Shown here piece after piece: positions 62,452-64,000 of a stretch of DNA of 64,000 nucleotides. Below the pieces are notes generated by a model that saw nothing but the letters and a program-made list of their open reading frames with translations, did not search any database and was not told where the DNA came from. The number at the start of each line of letters is the position of its first letter. The first letter of the stretch is position 1. The stretch is taken from NCBI RefSeq assembly GCF_016862275.1, contig NZ_BOMQ01000008.1:496001-560000 (forward strand), written 5' to 3'. The DNA is from Actinoplanes nipponensis (GTDB lineage Bacteria; Actinomycetota; Actinomycetes; Mycobacteriales; Micromonosporaceae). The position numbers were made by a program, and so were the translations under genes.

Positions 62452-63303
62452 CTATCCCGCCGGCGAGAAGCCCTCGTCGGACAACACACGCTGGGCCAGC
62501 GCCGAGTGTGTGAAGGCCACGAAGGCGTCCGCGGCGGTGCGGTTGTCGTCCTGGCCGAGCCGTACGACGGTGTACTGGTCGGCGTGCTGGACGGCCGCGG
62601 GAAAGTCGATGGCGGGCAGGTCCGCCCGGGCGGCGACGATGTCGGTGCGGTGGACCAGGGCCGCGTCGGCCGTGCCGGCCCGTACCGCGGCCACCGCGGC
62701 GGGCCCGTCCGCCGCGGTCACGGCCGGGTGCACGTCCACCAGGGAGCGGGCCGCGTCTCCGCACCGGGTCCGTGCGGCGCAGACCGCGACCCGGACACCG
62801 GTACGGCGCAGGTCCGCGACGCTGTGCACCGGCCCGTCCCGGCGGGCCACGGCGATGACGAGCGGGTTGCGGGCGATCACCGAGGGCCTGCCCCCGGAGG
62901 CGCTGACCACCCGCGCGGTCGCGGCTGCGTCGCCGGAGATCAGGACGTCGACCGCGGCGCCGGCCACGATGTGCTGGGCGTGCCGGGCGCTCGGCCCGAA
63001 CTCGACGAGCACGTCGGTGCCGGGATAGGCGGCCTCGAACTTCTCGACGAGGATGCCGAACGCCGTGCGTACCTGTTCGTCGGCGTGCACGACCAGCGCG
63101 CCCTCGGGCTCGGCGGACCGGGCCGGGTCGGCCGGCCCGGCCCGGCCGGCATCGTGCTGGTGCCGGTGGGCCGCGGCGGCCGGGGACGCCGTCGCCGGTT
63201 GCGGGGACGACACCGGTGCGCCGCCCCCGGCGGGTGGACCCGCGGTACAACCGGCTGCGGCGAGGACCGCCACGGCGCCGATGAGGCCGATCCGCCGGCG
63301 CAC
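62452..63303 (-). CDS. ModA-like substrate-binding lipoprotein
   Basis: This 283-residue protein has a lipobox (LAAAGCTAG, Cys 19) and a periplasmic-binding-protein type II fold like ModA/molybdate-binding proteins: LVVHADEQVRTAFGILVEKF, VLISGDAA, NPLVIAVAR and ADAALVHRTDI. A His-rich stretch HRHQHD follows the linker near residue 45. No permease or ATPase genes are adjacent. It starts at GTG 63303, two bases after the LPMO stop, so it is coupled to it. Confidence 0.85.
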   Translation of the reverse strand: MRRRIGLIGAVAVLAAAGCTAGPPAGGGAPVSSPQPATASPAAAAHRHQHDAGRAGPADPARSAEPEGALVVHADEQVRTAFGILVEKFEAAYPGTDVLVEFGPSARHAQHIVAGAAVDVLISGDAAATARVVSASGGRPSVIARNPLVIAVARRDGPVHSVADLRRTGVRVAVCAARTRCGDAARSLVDVHPAVTAADGPAAVAAVRAGTADAALVHRTDIVAARADLPAIDFPAAVQHADQYTVVRLGQDDNRTAADAFVAFTHSALAQRVLSDEGFSPAG

Positions 63304-63305
63304 GG

Positions 63306-64000
63306 TCAGCAGACGCCCTTGTCCTGCCAGACACCCCACTGGCCGGCCGCGCCGGGTTCCTCGCCCTGCGTCCACCAGCGAGCGTTCCAGTTGTGCCCGC
63401 CGTGTGACACGGCGGCGCCGCTGGTGTAGACCGCCGACGCGCTCCACGCGGCGGCGCAGGCGCCGGCGGGCGGTGGCGTCGTGGGCTGGGTCGGTGGCGT
63501 GGTGGGTGTGGTCGGCGGGGTGGTGGCGCCGCCGCCGACGTTCACGTCGATGCAGGCGTAGAAGGCGTTCGCCGTGTCGTAGATGTTCCACACGCTGAGG
63601 ACTTTGTGCCGCCCGGCGGGCAGGTTGGTCAGGGTGTGCGACACGGTGGACGGCGGCTGCGACGCGTTGCCGCTGATCGTCTGGTGCAGCTGGCCGTCGA
63701 CGTAGTACTGCCAGTTGAGGGTGCGATGGGCGGCGGTGTTGCGCCACGTGAACGACGCCGTGCTGCCGATGCTGGTCACCCGCCAGCCCGCGCTGTCGTC
63801 GTCCAGGGCGGTGTACCCGCTGCCGCCGCTGCAGGTCCGGGCGCCCTTGGGCGCCTCGACGCTCTGCGGCTCGTACTGCACGCCGCCGCAGTTGGCGACC
63901 GCGCCGGTGGCGCACTGGTCCTGCCGGCTGGGCGGGTTCGTGACCCAACCGTGCGCGCTGGCCGGGGTGGCCGCCATGACCACCGACGCCAGCGGCGCCA
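63306..64000 (-). CDS. AA10 lytic polysaccharide monooxygenase with CBM5/12 (partial, 5' end outside)
   Basis: The gene runs off the window end; the signal peptide is cut. After the signal end (TPASAHG) the mature chain should start at the copper-binding His of HGWVTNPPSRQD. The LPMO domain (about 165 residues) contains NCGGVQYEPQSVEAPKG, a second His in AAHRTLNWQYYVDG, and the axial aromatic in NAFYACIDV. A Thr-Pro linker and a CBM5/12 (WSASAVYTSGA, WWTQGEEPG, GQWGVW) follow. It should cleave crystalline chitin oxidatively and act with the GH18 chitinase. Confidence 0.93.
   Translation of the reverse strand, partial: APLASVVMAATPASAHGWVTNPPSRQDQCATGAVANCGGVQYEPQSVEAPKGARTCSGGSGYTALDDDSAGWRVTSIGSTASFTWRNTAAHRTLNWQYYVDGQLHQTISGNASQPPSTVSHTLTNLPAGRHKVLSVWNIYDTANAFYACIDVNVGGGATTPPTTPTTPPTQPTTPPPAGACAAAWSASAVYTSGAAVSHGGHNWNARWWTQGEEPGAAGQWGVWQDKGVC

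Overview
The window is GC-rich (roughly 70% or more by eye), has frequent GTG starts and long spurious antisense frames, and carries actinobacterial families throughout: two-component systems with LuxR/NarL and OmpR regulators, TetR and MarR regulators, STAS proteins, a SAM-IV riboswitch, and secreted xylanase, chitinase and LPMO enzymes. A filamentous, soil-living actinomycete fits best. I would guess Micromonosporaceae (Actinoplanes-like), but no rRNA or other phylogenetic marker is present. I found no tRNA, rRNA, CRISPR array or intact insertion sequence.

Layout. 0-10 kb: an FAD oxidase and a tightly overlapping minus-strand operon (histidine kinase with degenerate catalytic boxes, NarL-type response regulator, M19 dipeptidase-like protein, second histidine kinase), preceded by a LuxR-type regulator. 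10-15 kb: a small Cys-rich protein, an acidic small protein, a lipoprotein, a membrane protein, and a P450 divergent from a TetR gene with two matching operators. 15-21.5 kb: a glycosyltransferase and a sulfur-metabolism block (class V aminotransferase under a SAM-IV riboswitch, nitronate monooxygenase-like enzyme, cysE-cysK). 21.5-32 kb: secreted proteins (PGRP amidase, a 1226-residue multidomain protein, a DUF2690 protein, a GH10-CBM13-GH62 enzyme, an L,D-transpeptidase) and one P-loop kinase. 32-36 kb: two unknown genes, then a TasA/camelysin-like protein, a SipW-type signal peptidase and an RCC1-repeat protein that shares a sequence motif with the TasA-like protein. 36-47 kb: EAL/HDOD protein, MarR-DUF998 pair, DUF1996 protein, Ktr/Trk potassium uptake, a TetR remnant, a TetR-ABC exporter operon, and a divergent TetR/SnoaL pair.

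47-59 kb is the most unusual part. An OmpR-type regulator, a histidine kinase with a GerMN lipoprotein, four STAS proteins (two with a shared N-terminal Cys4 segment), a BON protein, a CheY-like protein, a DUF2254 protein and a MarR gene are interleaved with gene remnants (HesB-like, two STAS pieces, YetF, BON, OmpR regulator, 6-phosphogluconate dehydrogenase). Nine exact 11-bp-period direct repeats of the form GTCAY-n6-GTCAY lie in the intergenic spaces and remnants. This layout resembles the AfsQ1 box. I read it as one regulon that grew by duplication and is partly decaying. 59-64 kb: a DUF4142 protein, an AraC regulator and a chitin block (GH18 chitinase, ModA-like lipoprotein, AA10 LPMO cut by the window end).
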